From positions 332,125-396,124 of the forward strand of contig NZ_CABVIY010000008.1 of assembly GCF_902498195.1 (NCBI RefSeq): 64,000 nt of DNA, in the 5' to 3' direction. The stretch comes from Pseudomonas fluorescens (lineage in GTDB: Bacteria; Pseudomonadota; Gammaproteobacteria; Pseudomonadales; Pseudomonadaceae). Below, one piece after another: positions 17,447 to 26,678 of this stretch. The translations under genes and the position numbers were made by a program. How positions within the stretch are numbered: the first letter of the stretch is position 1; each line of letters opens with the position of its first letter. The notes beneath the pieces are model-generated. The model searched no databases. It had not been told where the DNA came from and saw only the letters and a program-made list of their open reading frames with translations.

Positions 17447-19585
17447 TCAGGCCGGAATCCCCTTGGCCTTCGGCTCCCTGTCCCAAACCCGATGCTGCCC
17501 GATCGCCGCAAAAAACGCCTTGAACAACTTGGCGTCCGTCCCCTCGATCAGCCCCGCATCAGCCTCCAGCTTCAATACATCCAGCAACTGCTTCGCCTCG
17601 CCATGCAACGCAATCGCCTTCAGATGCTTGTAAGCCTCCAACAGGTAATGCAGCGCCACGCCATCAGTACTCAATGCCTTGATCGACGCCGCGCCACCGG
17701 GCACGAACACGGCGTCGAACGCCACTGAAGGCAAACCTTCCATGGAAGCGTCCACGGGCAACGACTTGCCGTCCGCAGTGGTGACCGGCGCCGAGGTCGG
17801 GCCGAGCAGTTTGGCGTGCGCGCCCTCAGCTTCCAGGGCTTTCTTCATCGCATCAATCGCCGCACCGTCAACGCCATTGGCTGCCAGGATCGCCACTTTG
17901 CGGGTTTTGATGTCGCCCGGGAGCAAGTTGGCCTGGCTCAGGGCAGGGGAGCGTTCCAGTGACGTTTTCGGTACATCGACCGTACCGGCCTTCGGCACTG
18001 GCATCCCCAGGTTCTGCGCGACCCGTTTGGCCAGGTCCAGGTCAATGTTGGCCAGGATTTCATTCACCTGCCGTGCCCGAATGAACTCACGTTCCACCTT
18101 GCCCAATTCAAAGCTGTAGGCGGCGATGATGTGTTCCTGCTCATGCTTGCTCATGCTGTGGAAGAACAGCCGCGCCTGGGAAAAGTGGTCGCTGAACGAC
18201 TCGCTGCGCTGGCGGATCTTGTTGGCGTCGATGCGTTCCGCATAGCTCTCGAAGCCGCCATCCTGCGCGGCGGGCGGAGTCTCCTTCGGCCAGCCGCCAT
18301 CGATGGAGTTTGGCTCATAGGCGGCGCGGCCCTTGTCGATGGTGGTGCGGTGCAGCGCGTCCCGCTGGCCATTGTGCAAGGGTGAAATCGTGCGATTGAT
18401 AGGAATCTCGTGAAAGTTCGGCCCGCCGAGTCGGCTGATCTGGGTATCGGTGTAGGAAAACAACCGGCCTTGCAGCAACGGGTCGTTGGAAAAGTCGATG
18501 CCCGGCACGATATGGCCGGGGCAAAACGCGACTTGCTCGGTTTCGGCAAAGAAATTGTCCGGGTTGCGGTTGAGGACCATTTTGCCCAACGGTGTGATCG
18601 GCACCAGTTCTTCCGGGATCAATTTGGTGGGATCGAGGATGTCAAAGTCGAAGGCGTGCTCGTTTTCCTCTTCGATGACCTGTACGCCCAGTTCCCATTC
18701 CGGGTAGTCACCGGTCTCGATGGACTCCCAGAGGTCGCGACGGTGGTAGTCGGTGTCTTTTCCCGCGAGCTTTTGCGCTTCGTCCCACACCAGCGAACAG
18801 GTGCCGGCGGTGGGGCGCCAGTGGAATTTGACGAAGCGCGATGTTCCTTCGGCATTGATCAGGCGGAAGGTGTGCACCCCGAAACCCTGCATGCTGCGCA
18901 GGCTTTTCGGGATCGCCCGATCGGACATGGCCCAGATCACCATGTGCGCGGACTCTGGCTGTAACGAGACGAAGTCCCAGAACGTGTCGTGAGCCGAGCC
19001 GCCGGTGGGTATTTCATTGTGCGGTTCGGGTTTCACCGCGTGTACGAAATCGGGAAACTTGATGGCGTCCTGAATGAAAAACACCGGCATGTTGTTGCCG
19101 ACGAGGTCGTAGATGCCTTCGTCGGTGAAGAACTTCACGGCGAAACCTCGTACATCGCGCACGGTATCGCCGGACCCGCGAGGGCCTTGTACCGTGGAGA
19201 AGCGCACGAATACGGGGGTTTTCTTGCCGGGGTTCTGCAGGAAACCGGCCTTGGTCAATACGCTATGGTTCTCGTAGGTCTGGAAATAGCCATGGGCGCC
19301 GGTACCGCGCGCGTGGACGATGCGCTCGGGAATGCGCTCATGGTCAAAATGCGTGATTTTTTCACGCATGATGAAATCTTCCAGCAGCGACGGCCCACGG
19401 GCACCGGCCTTCAGGGTGTTCTGATTGTCCGCCACCTTCACGCCTTGATTGGTGCGCAAGGCTTCGCCCGTGGCGTCGGAGCGGAATTTTTCCAGGCTAT
19501 CGAGCTTGGCATTGGTGTTGCTGCGGTCCGGGGTATCGGTCCCGGCCATTTCGCTCTTGGGTGCGGCAGGCTTCTTAGTGCTCAT
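17447..19585 (-). CDS. katE: Catalase HPII (monofunctional, large-subunit)
   Basis: The 712-aa protein is a clade-2 catalase with an N-terminal extension, the beta-barrel heme core and a C-terminal flavodoxin/class I glutamine-amidotransferase-like domain (about residues 555-700). Core motifs include RIVHARGTGAHGYF (catalytic His), NNMPVFFIQD (Asn) and RLFSYTDTQISRLG (proximal Tyr). It dismutates hydrogen peroxide in the cytoplasm. HPII-type katE genes are usually induced in stationary phase. It stands alone between the lipoprotein and metNIQ. Confidence 0.96.
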   Translation of the reverse strand: MSTKKPAAPKSEMAGTDTPDRSNTNAKLDSLEKFRSDATGEALRTNQGVKVADNQNTLKAGARGPSLLEDFIMREKITHFDHERIPERIVHARGTGAHGYFQTYENHSVLTKAGFLQNPGKKTPVFVRFSTVQGPRGSGDTVRDVRGFAVKFFTDEGIYDLVGNNMPVFFIQDAIKFPDFVHAVKPEPHNEIPTGGSAHDTFWDFVSLQPESAHMVIWAMSDRAIPKSLRSMQGFGVHTFRLINAEGTSRFVKFHWRPTAGTCSLVWDEAQKLAGKDTDYHRRDLWESIETGDYPEWELGVQVIEEENEHAFDFDILDPTKLIPEELVPITPLGKMVLNRNPDNFFAETEQVAFCPGHIVPGIDFSNDPLLQGRLFSYTDTQISRLGGPNFHEIPINRTISPLHNGQRDALHRTTIDKGRAAYEPNSIDGGWPKETPPAAQDGGFESYAERIDANKIRQRSESFSDHFSQARLFFHSMSKHEQEHIIAAYSFELGKVEREFIRARQVNEILANIDLDLAKRVAQNLGMPVPKAGTVDVPKTSLERSPALSQANLLPGDIKTRKVAILAANGVDGAAIDAMKKALEAEGAHAKLLGPTSAPVTTADGKSLPVDASMEGLPSVAFDAVFVPGGAASIKALSTDGVALHYLLEAYKHLKAIALHGEAKQLLDVLKLEADAGLIEGTDAKLFKAFFAAIGQHRVWDREPKAKGIPA

Positions 19586-19793
19586 CAGGCGTGACTCCTC
19601 AGGCTTTTTCGAGATGCCTAAGTAGTGACTGGTTACGTTTTTTGCCGTTCCTTTTATCTGACCTTTGATCGCGTTATTGCCAAATGACTGGTTGAATGCG
19701 AAATAAATGCTAAGAACCTCTATACGGACAGGCTAAAATGCGCGCCCGGCTAACCGCTGATCCTTTTCCAACGCGCCCCACAAGGTTCGCTAC

Positions 19794-20801
19794 GTGATCG
19801 AGTTTCAAAACGTCCATAAAACCTACCGCGTCGCCGGTAAGGATATCCCCGCCCTGCACCCGACCAATCTGACGATTGAAAACGGTCAGGTCTTCGGCCT
19901 GATCGGCCATTCCGGTGCGGGAAAAAGTACCCTGCTGCGTCTGATCAATCGCCTGGAGAATTCCAGCGGCGGCAAGATCATTGTCGACGGCGAAGAAGTC
20001 ACCGCACTCGACGCCAACGGCTTGCGCCGTTTCCGGCAACAGGTCGGGATGATTTTCCAGCACTTCAACCTGCTGGCTTCCAAGACCGTGGCCGACAACG
20101 TCGCGCTGCCGCTGACACTGGCCGGTGAACTGTCCCGCAGTGACATCGACCAGCGTGTCGCCCAATTGCTGGCCCGGGTCGGCTTGTCCGATCACGCCAA
20201 CAAATACCCGGCGCAGTTGTCCGGTGGGCAGAAGCAGCGTGTCGGCATTGCCCGCGCCCTGGCCACCAAGCCGAAAATCCTCTTGTGCGACGAAGCCACC
20301 AGTGCCCTGGACCCGCAGACCACGGCGTCGGTCCTGCAATTGCTGGCCGAGATCAATCGCGAGCTGAAGCTGACCATCGTGCTGATCACCCATGAAATGG
20401 ACGTCATCCGCCGGGTCTGCGACCAGGTCGGTGTGATGGATGCTGGCGTGATCGTCGAGCAGGGGTCGGTGGCCGAGGTGTTCCTGCACCCGAAACACCC
20501 GACCACCAAGCGCTTCGTGCAAGAAGACGAGCAGATCGACGAAGGCGAGCAGCGCGACGACTTCGCTCACGTGCCGGGCCGCATCGTGCGTCTGACTTTC
20601 CAGGGCGAAGCGACCTACGCACCGTTGCTGGGCACCGTCGCCCGCGAAACGGGTGTGGACTACAGCATCCTCGCCGGTCGCATCGATCGCATCAAAGACA
20701 TCCCTTACGGGCAACTGACCCTGGCCGTGACTGGCGGTGACATGGAAGCGGCTTTCGCCCGCTTCACCGCAGCGGACGTCCACATGGAGGTGCTGCGCTG
20801 A
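19794..20801 (+). CDS. metN: Methionine ABC transporter ATP-binding protein MetN
   Basis: The 335-aa protein has Walker A GHSGAGKS, signature LSGGQKQR, Walker B ILLCDEATSALD and H-loop THEMD. A C-terminal NIL (ACT-like) domain from about residue 260 binds methionine and inhibits the ATPase. The start is GTG at 19794. The stop overlaps the metI ATG by 1 nt. It drives methionine (D and L) import with MetI and MetQ. Confidence 0.95.
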   Translation: MIEFQNVHKTYRVAGKDIPALHPTNLTIENGQVFGLIGHSGAGKSTLLRLINRLENSSGGKIIVDGEEVTALDANGLRRFRQQVGMIFQHFNLLASKTVADNVALPLTLAGELSRSDIDQRVAQLLARVGLSDHANKYPAQLSGGQKQRVGIARALATKPKILLCDEATSALDPQTTASVLQLLAEINRELKLTIVLITHEMDVIRRVCDQVGVMDAGVIVEQGSVAEVFLHPKHPTTKRFVQEDEQIDEGEQRDDFAHVPGRIVRLTFQGEATYAPLLGTVARETGVDYSILAGRIDRIKDIPYGQLTLAVTGGDMEAAFARFTAADVHMEVLR

Positions 20802-21475
20802 TGGAAGCCCTGACAAGTTTCTTCGCCAACATCGACTGGTTCGAAATCTGGCTGGCCACCGGCGACACCCTGCTGATGCTCGGCGGCTCGCTGTTGTTCA
20901 CCGTGTTGCTGGGCCTGCCGCTGGGGGTGTTGCTGTTCCTCTGCAGCCCGCGCCAGTTGCTGGAAGCCAAAGGCGTCTACGCCATGTTGTCTCTGGTGGT
21001 GAACATCCTGCGTTCGCTGCCGTTCATCATTTTGCTGATCGTGATGATTCCGTTCACCGTCCTGATCACCGGTACCTCGCTGGGTGTCGCCGGTGCGATC
21101 CCGCCGTTGGTGGTGGGCGCCACGCCGTTCTTCGCGCGGCTGGTGGAAACCGCATTGCGTGAGGTGGATCGCGGCATCATCGAAGCGACCCAGTCCATGG
21201 GCGCGACCACGCGGCAGATCATTACCAATGCGTTGTTGCCCGAAGCCCGTCCGGGCATCTTCGCGGCGATTACGGTGACAGCGATTACACTGGTGTCCTA
21301 CACGGCCATGGCCGGTGTAGTGGGCGCCGGTGGCCTGGGCGACCTGGCGATCCGCTTCGGTTACCAGCGTTTCCAGACTGACGTGATGGTGGTCACGGTG
21401 GTATTGCTGCTGGTGCTGGTGCAGGTCCTGCAAACCGTCGGCGACAAGCTGGTTGTGCACTTCTCCCGTAAATAA
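20801..21475 (+). CDS. metI: Methionine ABC transporter permease MetI
   Basis: The 224-aa inner-membrane permease has five hydrophobic segments and a binding-protein-dependent transport motif (about residues 123-160, EVDRGIIEATQSMG...LPEARPG) that contacts MetN. Translation is coupled to metN (ATGA-type overlap). It forms a homodimeric channel with two MetN subunits. Confidence 0.95.
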   Translation: MEALTSFFANIDWFEIWLATGDTLLMLGGSLLFTVLLGLPLGVLLFLCSPRQLLEAKGVYAMLSLVVNILRSLPFIILLIVMIPFTVLITGTSLGVAGAIPPLVVGATPFFARLVETALREVDRGIIEATQSMGATTRQIITNALLPEARPGIFAAITVTAITLVSYTAMAGVVGAGGLGDLAIRFGYQRFQTDVMVVTVVLLLVLVQVLQTVGDKLVVHFSRK

Positions 21476-21551
21476 GCGTTTTCGTACATTACAAATGAGC
21501 CGGCCAATCGCTGGCAGGCGCCAAACGGGCGCCTCACATGGAGTTAGCTGA

Positions 21552-22325
21552 ATGAAAAAACTACTCGTCGCGTTCGCTGCCGTTGCAGCCTTTTCCGCCC
21601 ACGCCGCTGACACCCTGACGGTCGCCGCCACCCCGGTCCCGCACGCGGAAATCCTTGAGTTCGTCAAACCGGCGCTGGCCAAGGACGGCGTGGACTTGAA
21701 GGTCAAGGTCTTCACCGACTACATCCAGCCGAACGTACAGGTTGCGGAAAAACGCCTGGACGCCAACTTCTTCCAGCACCAGCCGTACCTCGATGAGTTC
21801 AACAAGGCCAAGGGCACCCACCTGGTATCGGTTGCCGGCGTGCACCTGGAACCCCTGGGCGCCTACTCCAGCAAGTACAAAGCCCTGACCGAACTGCCTG
21901 GCGGCGCCAACGTGGTGATCCCGAACGACGCCACCAACGGCGGCCGTGCGTTGCTGCTGCTGGCCAAGGCCGGCCTGATCACCTTGAAGGATTCGAACAA
22001 CATCCTGTCGACCGTCAAGGACATCACCGAAAACAGTAAAGACCTTAAATTCCGCGAACTGGAAGCGGCGACCATCCCGCGCGTACTGACCCAGGTCGAC
22101 CTGGCGCTGATCAACACCAACTACGCGCTGGAAGCCAAGCTCGACCCGGCCAAGGACGCCCTGGTCATTGAAGGCAGCGACTCGCCTTACGTGAACATCC
22201 TGGTGGCCCGTCCGGACGACAAGGACAGCGAAGCGATGAAGAAGCTGGTTGCTGCGCTGCACAGTCCGGAAGTGAAGGCGTTCATTCTCGAGAAGTACAA
22301 AGGCGCGGTCGTGCCGGCGTTCTGA
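21552..22325 (+). CDS. metQ: Methionine-binding protein MetQ
   Basis: The 257-aa periplasmic NlpA-family binding protein has a Sec signal peptide cut near AHAAD and no lipobox, so it is probably soluble rather than lipid-anchored as in E. coli. Family motifs are PVPHAEIL, QPNVQVAEKRLDANFFQH and the ligand-contact region IPNDATNGGRAL. It delivers methionine to MetNI, and a strong terminator follows 20 nt after the stop. Confidence 0.94.
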   Translation: MKKLLVAFAAVAAFSAHAADTLTVAATPVPHAEILEFVKPALAKDGVDLKVKVFTDYIQPNVQVAEKRLDANFFQHQPYLDEFNKAKGTHLVSVAGVHLEPLGAYSSKYKALTELPGGANVVIPNDATNGGRALLLLAKAGLITLKDSNNILSTVKDITENSKDLKFRELEAATIPRVLTQVDLALINTNYALEAKLDPAKDALVIEGSDSPYVNILVARPDDKDSEAMKKLVAALHSPEVKAFILEKYKGAVVPAF

Positions 22326-22345
22326 TTGGTTGCTGCAACGAAAAA

Positions 22346-22372
22346 GGGGACGCCATGAGCGTCCCTTTTTTT
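22346..22372 (+). terminator. Intrinsic terminator of metNIQ
   Basis: The GGGACGC / GCGTCCC stem with a short CATGA loop is followed by seven T. It ends the metN-metI-metQ transcript. Confidence 0.88.
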
Positions 22373-22390
22373 ATGATCAATGGCGGTCAA

Positions 22391-22482
22391 ATGTGGGAGC
22401 GGGCTTGCTCGCGAAAGCGGTGGATCGGTCAAAAGACAGGCTGACTGACACACCGCTTTCGCGAGCAAGCCCGCTCCCACAT
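22391..22482. repeat. REP pair (BIME), family 1
   Basis: Inverted copies of TGTGGGAGCGGGCTTGCTCG, extended by GCGAAAGCGG on each inner side, surround a 30-nt spacer. The pair lies between the convergent metQ terminator and the sco gene. Confidence 0.9.
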
Positions 22483-22501
22483 GGGATAAATGCCAGCCAG
22501 G

Positions 22502-23137
22502 TTATTTGCGGTTAAGCATCACCGGCAACTGCGCCACCAGTTTCTGGTTGTTCAACGGCGCCCGAATGAACCCGCGCTGCGTCCCGTCCGGGCCGATCAC
22601 CGCCAGGTTGCCGCTGTGGTCGACGGTGTAGTTCGGCTTGCTGGTGTCCGCCGGTATGAACGGAATGCTCACGGCGTTGGCGACTTTTTGCAGTTCTTCG
22701 ACCGAGGACGGCGTCAGGCCGATGAACTGCGGATCGAAGTAGCCCAGGTATTGCTTGAGTTGCTTGGGCGTGTCGCGGTTCGGGTCGACGCTGACCAGCA
22801 CGATCTGCAACTTCTCCACCGCTTCTGGCGGCAGTTCGCTCTTGATCTGGCGCAGCTGGGCGAGGGTGGTCGGGCAGATGTCCGGGCAGAAGGTGTAGCC
22901 GAAGAACAGCAGGCTCCACTTGCCCTTGAGCGCGTTGACCGCCACCGGTTTGCCGTCCTGATCGGTCATGGTCACATCCGGCAGATTGCGGCTTTGCGGC
23001 AGCAAAATGATGCCGGCATCGATCAACGCCGTCGGGTCGCCCTGGCCTTTGCCGGAGAGCACTTTGTTGATGGTCAGGCCCAGGACCAGCGCGATCAGGG
23101 CGACGAGGATGAAGACGGTTTTCTGGGTTCGAGTCAT
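22502..23137 (-). CDS. senC: Sco1/SenC copper chaperone for cytochrome oxidase
   Basis: The 211-aa protein has one N-terminal membrane anchor (about residues 8-27) and a thioredoxin-like periplasmic domain with copper ligands CPDIC (CxxxC) and a distal His (TVDHSG). Sco proteins deliver copper to, or reduce, the CuA site of subunit II. I start at ATG 23137, which overlaps the ctaB stop by 4 nt. It is the last gene of the ctaA-ctaB-sco run. Confidence 0.93.
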   Translation of the reverse strand: MTRTQKTVFILVALIALVLGLTINKVLSGKGQGDPTALIDAGIILLPQSRNLPDVTMTDQDGKPVAVNALKGKWSLLFFGYTFCPDICPTTLAQLRQIKSELPPEAVEKLQIVLVSVDPNRDTPKQLKQYLGYFDPQFIGLTPSSVEELQKVANAVSIPFIPADTSKPNYTVDHSGNLAVIGPDGTQRGFIRAPLNNQKLVAQLPVMLNRK

Positions 23138-24033
23138 AGGTTCAACAATAAGTAGTGGTCTACGAGCAGGGCGATGAACAGCAGGAACAAGTAATAGATA
23201 GAGTACTTGAAGGTGTTGATCGCCGCGTGCGGCCGAGTGCCACGGTACAGCACCACGGCCCATTGCAGGAACCTCGCGCCCAGGCCGATGGCGCAGATCA
23301 GGTAGAGCAGGCCGCTCATGTGAATCACATACGGCATCAGGCTGACGGCCAGCAGGGCGAAGGTGTAAAGCAGGATGTGCACCTTGGTGTAATGCTCGCC
23401 ATGGGTCACCGGCAGCATCGGGATGTCGGCCTTGGCGTATTCCTCTTTGCGGTGGATGGCCAGGGCCCAGAAGTGCGGCGGTGTCCAGGCGAAGATGATC
23501 AGCACCAGCAACAGCGGTTCGGCGCTGATGTGGCCGGTGGCGGCGGTCCAGCCAAGCAGGGGCGGGGCTGCACCCGCGAGGCCGCCGATGACGATGTTCT
23601 GCGGTGTCGCGCGTTTGAGGAAGCCGGTGTAGACCACCGCGTAGCCAAGCAGCGACGCGAGGGTCAGCCATGCGGTCAGCGGGTTGGTGAACGCCAGCAG
23701 CAACGCCTGGCCGAGCAGCGCCAGCACCAGTGCGAATGTCAGTGCCGCGGCCGGCGAGACTCGCCCTTCGGCCAATGGCCGCTTGTGGGTGCGCGCCATC
23801 ACCGCGTCGATTCGCCGGTCGACCACATGGTTGACCGCCGCCGCACCGCCAGCGCACAAGGCGATCCCCAGGTTGCCGAACACCAGCACGGTCCATGGCA
23901 CCCCGGCGCGGGTCGCGAGGAACATCCCCACCAGCGAGGTAATGAGCATCAGCACCACCACCTTGGGTTTGGTCAGCTCCAGGTAGTCACGCCAGATCGC
24001 CTGGCTGTGACGCTCGCCGATCAGAATCGCCAT
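23134..24033 (-). CDS. ctaB: Protoheme IX farnesyltransferase (heme O synthase)
   Basis: The 299-aa UbiA-family membrane enzyme has about nine hydrophobic segments. The prenyl-diphosphate motif NHVVDRRID (NxxxDxxxD) and a second polar loop (KEEYAKADIPML) are present. It converts heme B to heme O with farnesyl diphosphate. The start overlaps the end of ctaA by 13 nt, so the two are tightly coupled. The product feeds CtaA, which makes heme A for the aa3 oxidase encoded upstream. Confidence 0.95.
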   Translation of the reverse strand: MAILIGERHSQAIWRDYLELTKPKVVVLMLITSLVGMFLATRAGVPWTVLVFGNLGIALCAGGAAAVNHVVDRRIDAVMARTHKRPLAEGRVSPAAALTFALVLALLGQALLLAFTNPLTAWLTLASLLGYAVVYTGFLKRATPQNIVIGGLAGAAPPLLGWTAATGHISAEPLLLVLIIFAWTPPHFWALAIHRKEEYAKADIPMLPVTHGEHYTKVHILLYTFALLAVSLMPYVIHMSGLLYLICAIGLGARFLQWAVVLYRGTRPHAAINTFKYSIYYLFLLFIALLVDHYLLLNL

Positions 24034-25094
24034 GGCATCTCTCCTTTTATTGTTATGGGCCCGGCTGAATGTTTACGCGGGCTGAAGCGCCAGCGCGTCG
24101 GCTGCTTGACCCGAACCAGACTGGTTCGGGCGTGGTAGTTGACCAGCACCATCGTCAGCAACAGCGCCGCGCCTCCGGCGTTGTGCGCCACGGCCACCGG
24201 CAACGGCAGGTGGAACAGCACGTTGCTGATGCCCAGCGTGATCTGCGCCGCCAGAGCGATCAGCACCAACCCGGCGAGCCGCGTCATGCCGACAACCTTC
24301 AGTTGCCAGGCGAGGCCCAGCAGCACCAGGGTCACCAGCAACGCGCCGATGCGGTGGGTCAGGTGAATCGCGGTGCGGGCGTCGCTGTCCAGTTGCCCGC
24401 CGAGATAGTTGGGGCCGATGTGCTGGGTCAGGTGAAAACCGTTGGCGAAATCAGCCGGTGGCAGCCACTGTCCGTGGCACGTCGGAAAGTCGATGCACGC
24501 CACGGCGGCGTAGTTTGAACTGACCCAGCCACCGAGGGCGATCTGCCCGATCACCAGCAACAGCCCGGCGGTCGCCCAGTACTGCAAGCGCCGGGGCACC
24601 GTCAGCGCCGGCAGTACGCCGGACAGGCGCAAGGTCAGCAAAAACAGCAGGCTCAACGTGGCGAATCCGCCGAGCAAATGCCCGGTGACCACTTGCGGCC
24701 AGAGCTTGAGCGTCACCGTCCACATGCCGAAGGCGGCCTGGGCGAACACCACCGCCAGCAGGAACAACGGCAACTTCACCGGTTGCCCGGGATGCCGCCG
24801 ATGAACCCAGGCCCGTCCGGCCAACACCGAAATCAGCAGGCCAAGGCTGCCGGCAAAGTAGCGGTGGATCATCTCGTTCCAGCCCTTGTGCGCCTCCACT
24901 GGCGTGTCGGGGAAATGCAGTTCGGCATGGGCCAGCTGGGCTTCGCTTTTCGGCACACTGATAAAGCCATAGCAGCCGGGCCAGTCCGGGCAGCCGAGGC
25001 CCGCGTGGGTCAGGCGGGTGTAGGCACCGAGCAACACCACAATCAGTGCCAGCAGGGTGGCAAACAACGCGAGGCGAAATCCAGGTTTGGCCAT
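24021..25094 (-). CDS. ctaA: Heme A synthase (CtaA/Cox15)
   Basis: The 357-aa membrane protein has eight hydrophobic segments in two four-helix halves. Conserved heme-ligand histidines are in TRLTHAGLGCPDWPGCYG, EMIHRYFA, GHLLGGFA, LTHRIGA and AHNAGGA, and there is a cysteine pair (CIDFPTCHG). It oxidises the C8 methyl of heme O to formyl, giving heme A. The last residues overlap ctaB. It sits immediately downstream of the Sco-like membrane protein. Confidence 0.94.
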   Translation of the reverse strand: MAKPGFRLALFATLLALIVVLLGAYTRLTHAGLGCPDWPGCYGFISVPKSEAQLAHAELHFPDTPVEAHKGWNEMIHRYFAGSLGLLISVLAGRAWVHRRHPGQPVKLPLFLLAVVFAQAAFGMWTVTLKLWPQVVTGHLLGGFATLSLLFLLTLRLSGVLPALTVPRRLQYWATAGLLLVIGQIALGGWVSSNYAAVACIDFPTCHGQWLPPADFANGFHLTQHIGPNYLGGQLDSDARTAIHLTHRIGALLVTLVLLGLAWQLKVVGMTRLAGLVLIALAAQITLGISNVLFHLPLPVAVAHNAGGAALLLTMVLVNYHARTSLVRVKQPTRWRFSPRKHSAGPITIKGEMPWRF

Positions 25095-25104
25095 GACGAT
25101 GCCC

Positions 25105-25698
25105 TTATCCGATGTTCGACAGTTTCAGCAGGTGGCGCAGGTCGTTGAGCAGGTCCTTGCCTTTGACCGACGGGTCGTAGCGCAGCACCAGGTTGCCGTG
25201 GGGGTCGATGATCCACAGTTGCGGCACAGCCTTGTCACCGGTGGTTTTGTTGAAGGTGCCCAAATCCAGCGGATAGCGTTGCAGTTGCGGATACTCCCGC
25301 GTCAGCTTGGCGTCGTAATCCGTGCCCAGCGGCTGAGCGGCGGCAATCGCATGGCTGGCTCGTCCGGCATCGCGGCCCAGGCCGATCTGGACCTGCCGCG
25401 CCAGGTACACCAGTTGCTGGCAGTCCACGGCACATTCCCTGGGCGCGGTCACCAGCAACTGCCAGCGATCTTCATCGGCCTGCACGCCCAGCTCGGCGCG
25501 GGTCTGGCCGTTGCCGATCAGTTCGCCGTGATAGCTACGGCCCTCCGGCACCCAGAACTGCAATTTGTACATGCCGGTGGCGAGGATCATCGGACCGATC
25601 ACCCCGAGCACAATCAGCAGCAGCTGCAAACGTCCCTTGCGCCGGTTCGCCGGCGTCTTTGCCTCAGACATGCTGGGTGGATTCATGGCCGCTCCCAT
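25105..25698 (-). CDS. Membrane-anchored Sco/thioredoxin-like protein of the cox cluster
   Basis: The 197-aa protein has a TM segment at about residues 26-46 and a periplasmic domain. The domain has a CxxxC (CAVDC, like the Sco CPDIC) and, about 85 residues later, LWIIDPHGNLVLRY with a His in the place where Sco and thioredoxin-like proteins have a functional residue. It is usually annotated only as a hypothetical or transmembrane protein in Pseudomonas (PA0111-like). ATG 25698 has a good RBS (AGGAG, 7 nt spacing); 25686 and 25671 are in-frame alternatives. It overlaps the SURF1 end by 35 nt. A copper or redox role in oxidase assembly is inferred. Confidence 0.8.
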   Translation of the reverse strand: MGAAMNPPSMSEAKTPANRRKGRLQLLLIVLGVIGPMILATGMYKLQFWVPEGRSYHGELIGNGQTRAELGVQADEDRWQLLVTAPRECAVDCQQLVYLARQVQIGLGRDAGRASHAIAAAQPLGTDYDAKLTREYPQLQRYPLDLGTFNKTTGDKAVPQLWIIDPHGNLVLRYDPSVKGKDLLNDLRHLLKLSNIG

Positions 25699-26404
25699 GG
25701 TGTTTCTCCTTTGCGTTGTGCCAGCCGAGGTAGAGATAAAGACCGAACAGCGCGATCGACAGGGCGAACCACTGCACGGCATAAGCAATGTGTTTTTCCG
25801 GGCCCATGGCAACCACCGGCCAATCGGCCTGGTAAGTCGCGGGTCCGGTTTCTGCGCGTAATTCGTAGGCAAAGCCTTGACGGTCCAGGGCTGCCCAGAG
25901 CGCGTTCGGGTCAATGGCCGTCAGCAGTTTTGGCCAGGTGCTGGTATTTGGGTCGGCGTGGAGCTGGAAGGTCGCACCCGGGGCCACGTAGACCCAGGCG
26001 TCCAGGCTCAAGGATTCGGCTGGCGTCGTGAATTGCGGTGGCGTGCGCCGGTCTGGCCAGGGCAGCCAGCCGCGATTGACCAGCAGCCACAGCCCGGTCA
26101 CCTGGTCCTGAAACGGTTGCAGCAGCTCGACCCCGACCTTGCCGCCACGCTGACGGTTATCCAGCAACAGACTGTGTGCGGCATCGAATTGACCGTGCAG
26201 GCGAACGCGGCGAAAGGCCGGGTCTGCCGAGTGTTGCAGCTCGGTGCTGGCCATCGGTTCGGCGGCCCGGCGTTCGGTGTAGGTTTGCAGCAGCGCGCTT
26301 TTCTCCGCGCCCCGGCCCAGTTGCCAGAACCCCAGCGACACCAGCAGCGGCAGCAAAAGCGCCACCACCAGCGTCGGCACAACACCCGGCCGAAAGCGCT
26401 TCAT
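25664..26404 (-). CDS. SURF1 family cytochrome oxidase assembly protein
   Basis: The 246-aa protein has a TM hairpin of two widely spaced membrane helices: about residues 7-27 (LLPLLVSLGFWQLGR, the SURF1 signature) and about 210-230 (YAVQWFALSIALFGLYLY). The typical periplasmic core includes LLDNRQRGGKVG and NRGWLP. SURF1 aids heme A insertion into subunit I. I start at ATG 26404 (MKRFRPG); the longer open frame upstream to 26617 overlaps the divergent DUF2909 gene and does not look coding. The C-terminal tail is His-rich. Confidence 0.92.
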   Translation of the reverse strand: MKRFRPGVVPTLVVALLLPLLVSLGFWQLGRGAEKSALLQTYTERRAAEPMASTELQHSADPAFRRVRLHGQFDAAHSLLLDNRQRGGKVGVELLQPFQDQVTGLWLLVNRGWLPWPDRRTPPQFTTPAESLSLDAWVYVAPGATFQLHADPNTSTWPKLLTAIDPNALWAALDRQGFAYELRAETGPATYQADWPVVAMGPEKHIAYAVQWFALSIALFGLYLYLGWHNAKEKHHGSGHESTQHV

Positions 26405-26474
26405 GGCGTCGCCAGAAAGTCGGTCAGTGCGATAGCTATACTCAAGTGCATCGCGTGTCCCCCGGAGTCCCACC

Positions 26475-26678
26475 ATGCTCAAAGCAGCCATCGTCCTGAT
26501 GCTGATTGCCACGGTTGTCAGCCTGTTCAGCGGCCTGTTTTTTCTGGTCAAGGACGACAGCAGCTCGAACCGCCTCGTCATTGCCTTGAGTGTTCGTGTG
26601 GCCCTGGCCGCCATCACCGTCGGCTTGATCGCCTGGGGTTTTTTCAGCGGCCAGCTTGTCTCTCATGCGCCTTGGTAA
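26475..26678 (+). CDS. Twin-transmembrane DUF2909 protein
   Basis: The 67-aa protein is almost entirely two membrane helices (about residues 4-25 and 36-58) joined by a short charged loop (VKDDSSSNR). The family is found next to cytochrome oxidase genes in Pseudomonas. It is on the plus strand while all flanking oxidase and assembly genes are on the minus strand. A role as a small oxidase-associated subunit or assembly factor is inferred from position only. Confidence 0.82.
   Translation: MLKAAIVLMLIATVVSLFSGLFFLVKDDSSSNRLVIALSVRVALAAITVGLIAWGFFSGQLVSHAPW

Noticed and set aside
19586..19793. S-adenosylmethionine riboswitch before metN
   Set aside because: The 208-bp leader shows no obvious SAM-riboswitch core or paired stems, and nothing there looked structured by eye.
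26405..26617. N-terminal extension of the SURF1 gene
   Set aside because: The extra residues overlap the divergent DUF2909 gene and are unlike SURF1. ATG 26404 gives the family-like start.
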